6,418 nucleotides of DNA from an uncultured Dorea sp. (GTDB lineage Bacteria > Bacillota > Clostridia > Lachnospirales > Lachnospiraceae): assembly GCA_910584575.1 (NCBI GenBank), contig CAJUBG010000099.1, forward strand, positions 1-6,418, written 5' to 3'. Both the position numbers and the translations under genes were made by a program. Position 1 is the stretch's first letter. Every line of letters starts with the position of its first letter. Positions 5,986-6,418 of this stretch are shown one piece after another. The notes beneath the pieces are model-generated. The model was not told the origin of the DNA, searched no databases, and saw only the letters and a list, made by a program, of their open reading frames with translations.

Positions 5986-6180
5986 TTACTCTGCCGGTAT
6001 GCGAAAACTCTCCAGGTACTTTTCAAAAATTTCGCAATCCACAAGTACAGCTTTTCCTACCTTATACGTTGCACCTGCTTCTTTCGCCCGTTTTTCAAAA
6101 GTGCTTTGGCATAAACCATAGAGCTTAGCTCCTTCCTTATATCTTACAAATCTCTTTTTCTCCTGAAATTTTTCAGACAT
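5986..6180 (-). CDS. Xis-like small DNA-binding protein (DUF6462/excisionase type)
   Basis: A 64-residue basic protein that probably assists excision. ATG 6180 has AGGAGGG 7 nt upstream, which makes it the start although the frame stays open farther upstream. The sequence has the winged-helix plan of small excisionases: an entry segment (RFVRYKEGAKLYGL), a recognition-helix region (CQSTFEKRAKEAGATYKV), a wing (GKAVLVDCEIF) and a C-terminal helix (EKYLESF). Length and layout match Tn916 Xis (67 aa), though sequence similarity is distant; from memory it fits the DUF6462 group common on clostridial elements. It lies 125 bp before the RHH gene, with the consensus promoter in the gap. No clear terminator separates them, so read-through into RHH–int is possible. 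Whether it is the directionality factor or a regulator cannot be read from sequence. Confidence 0.78.
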   Translation of the reverse strand: MSEKFQEKKRFVRYKEGAKLYGLCQSTFEKRAKEAGATYKVGKAVLVDCEIFEKYLESFRIPAE

Positions 6181-6311
6181 ATTTTCCCTCCTAACGGTGT
6201 ATTTTAGCATGATAACTTTATCTGCTAATGACAATAGAAGCTGTCTGCTCCTGCTCTCATTAGTAGACAAAACCATCTGTTTTCCAAAAAATCCATACGG
6301 GTGACAGCTCA
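6181..6311. other. Leader region upstream of the Xis-like gene
   Basis: The region holds the Xis ribosome binding site (6185-6192), a 25-bp dyad (6204-6228) and a weaker dyad, TGTCTGCT/AGTAGACA (6242-6249/6262-6269). No clear sigma-A promoter was found: candidate -10 boxes such as TAAAAT lack a matching -35. The Xis frame is open through the whole region back to an ATG at 6310-6312 that overlaps the stop of the upstream gene. Confidence 0.45.
6204..6228. promoter_or_regulatory. Imperfect palindrome just before the Xis-like gene
   Basis: TTAGCA-t-GATAA-ct-TTATC-TGCTAA. The two 11-bp arms match fully except for one unpaired base. It ends 12 bp before the Xis ribosome binding site. It could be an operator, or a transcript hairpin that affects Xis translation. 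Confidence 0.5.
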
Positions 6312-6416
6312 TTACACTGTCCACATCGGTATCGCACCGTCATTCCAAACTGACCGGGAAACCCCGGAAGTATCATTATCAAAGATATGCCTCATTGCCT
6401 CATGCAACTGCTGCAC
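6312..6416 (-). CDS. C-terminal end of an unidentified element gene (partial)
   Basis: On the minus strand a frame is open from the right edge to TAA at 6312-6314 and gives 34 codons ending in DGAIPMWTV. The visible part contains LHEAMRHIFDND and SVWNDGAIPMW and shows no recognisable domain. The other two minus frames near the edge are stopped quickly. The stop overlaps an ATG (TAATG), a layout often seen between coupled genes. A short open frame can arise by chance, so this is tentative, and I do not assign a function. Confidence 0.4.
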   Translation of the reverse strand: MQQLHEAMRHIFDNDTSGVSRSVWNDGAIPMWTV

Positions 6417-6418
6417 TT

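Larger units (their letters stand above)
4216..6418. mobile_element. Integrative element (int end), continues beyond right edge
   Basis: The host frame of hemZ breaks at about 4210-4220. From there to the right edge the window holds a repeat-rich end, a tyrosine integrase, a small RHH regulator, a Xis-like protein and the tail of another gene, all on the minus strand. An int gene whose 3' end lies within 200 bp of the junction, with xis upstream of it, is the Tn916-like arrangement. No relaxase, coupling protein or cargo gene lies in the window, so ICE versus mobilizable element versus prophage cannot be decided; the protein types favour an ICE-like element. The exact core site is unknown because the other junction is not visible. 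Confidence 0.78.

Noticed and set aside
5805..6128. 107-residue plus-strand frame across the RHH, promoter and Xis region
   Set aside because: It overlaps two minus-strand genes with good ribosome binding sites and a consensus promoter, and its product looks random.
6354..6367. CCGGG-AAAC-CCCGG hairpin near the right edge
   Set aside because: It is a short stem inside the tentative edge gene with no U-run, and can be explained by coding sequence.

Overview
The window looks like a chromosomal segment of a gut-type Clostridia, most likely a Lachnospiraceae relative. The basis is the protein character of its HisRS and AspRS, the hemZ–hisS–aspS gene order, strong AAGGAG ribosome binding sites, and the kind of integrative element present. 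The genus cannot be fixed from this sequence. All host genes and all genes of the integrative element lie on the minus strand; only the insertion-sequence transposase at the left edge is on the plus strand.

From left to right: the 3' part of an IS30-family transposase (3-446, plus); about 330 bp of non-coding, hairpin-rich and then T-rich DNA; an intrinsic terminator (733-767); aspS (778-2577); hisS (2629-3894); and a 66-67 codon 3' fragment of hemZ (4009-4215). Here host homology stops and mobile DNA begins. About 190 bp of element end follows (about 4216-4401), filled with short repeats spaced by 10, 11 or 20 bp. Then come a Tn916-type tyrosine integrase (4402-5649), a 56-residue ribbon-helix-helix protein (5690-5860), its consensus promoter overlapped by a dyad operator (5890-5935), a 64-residue Xis/DUF6462-like protein (5986-6180), and the tail of an unidentified element gene at the right edge.

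The left half is a translation operon: HisRS and AspRS charge tRNAs, and HemZ is a radical-SAM coproporphyrinogen oxidase-type protein often found just upstream of hisS in this group. The right half is the recombination module of an integrative element, probably an ICE or mobilizable relative. Its int stop codon faces the chromosome junction, and its xis, regulator and int genes are arranged as in Tn916-like modules.

The most interesting points are: hemZ is interrupted at a precise junction near its 3' end; the element end carries helically phased repeats that look like integrase arm sites; a small RHH gene sits behind a TTGACA-17-TATAAT promoter whose -35 is flanked by 12-bp inverted repeats; and int transcription points outward into hisS–aspS with no strong terminator seen between them.
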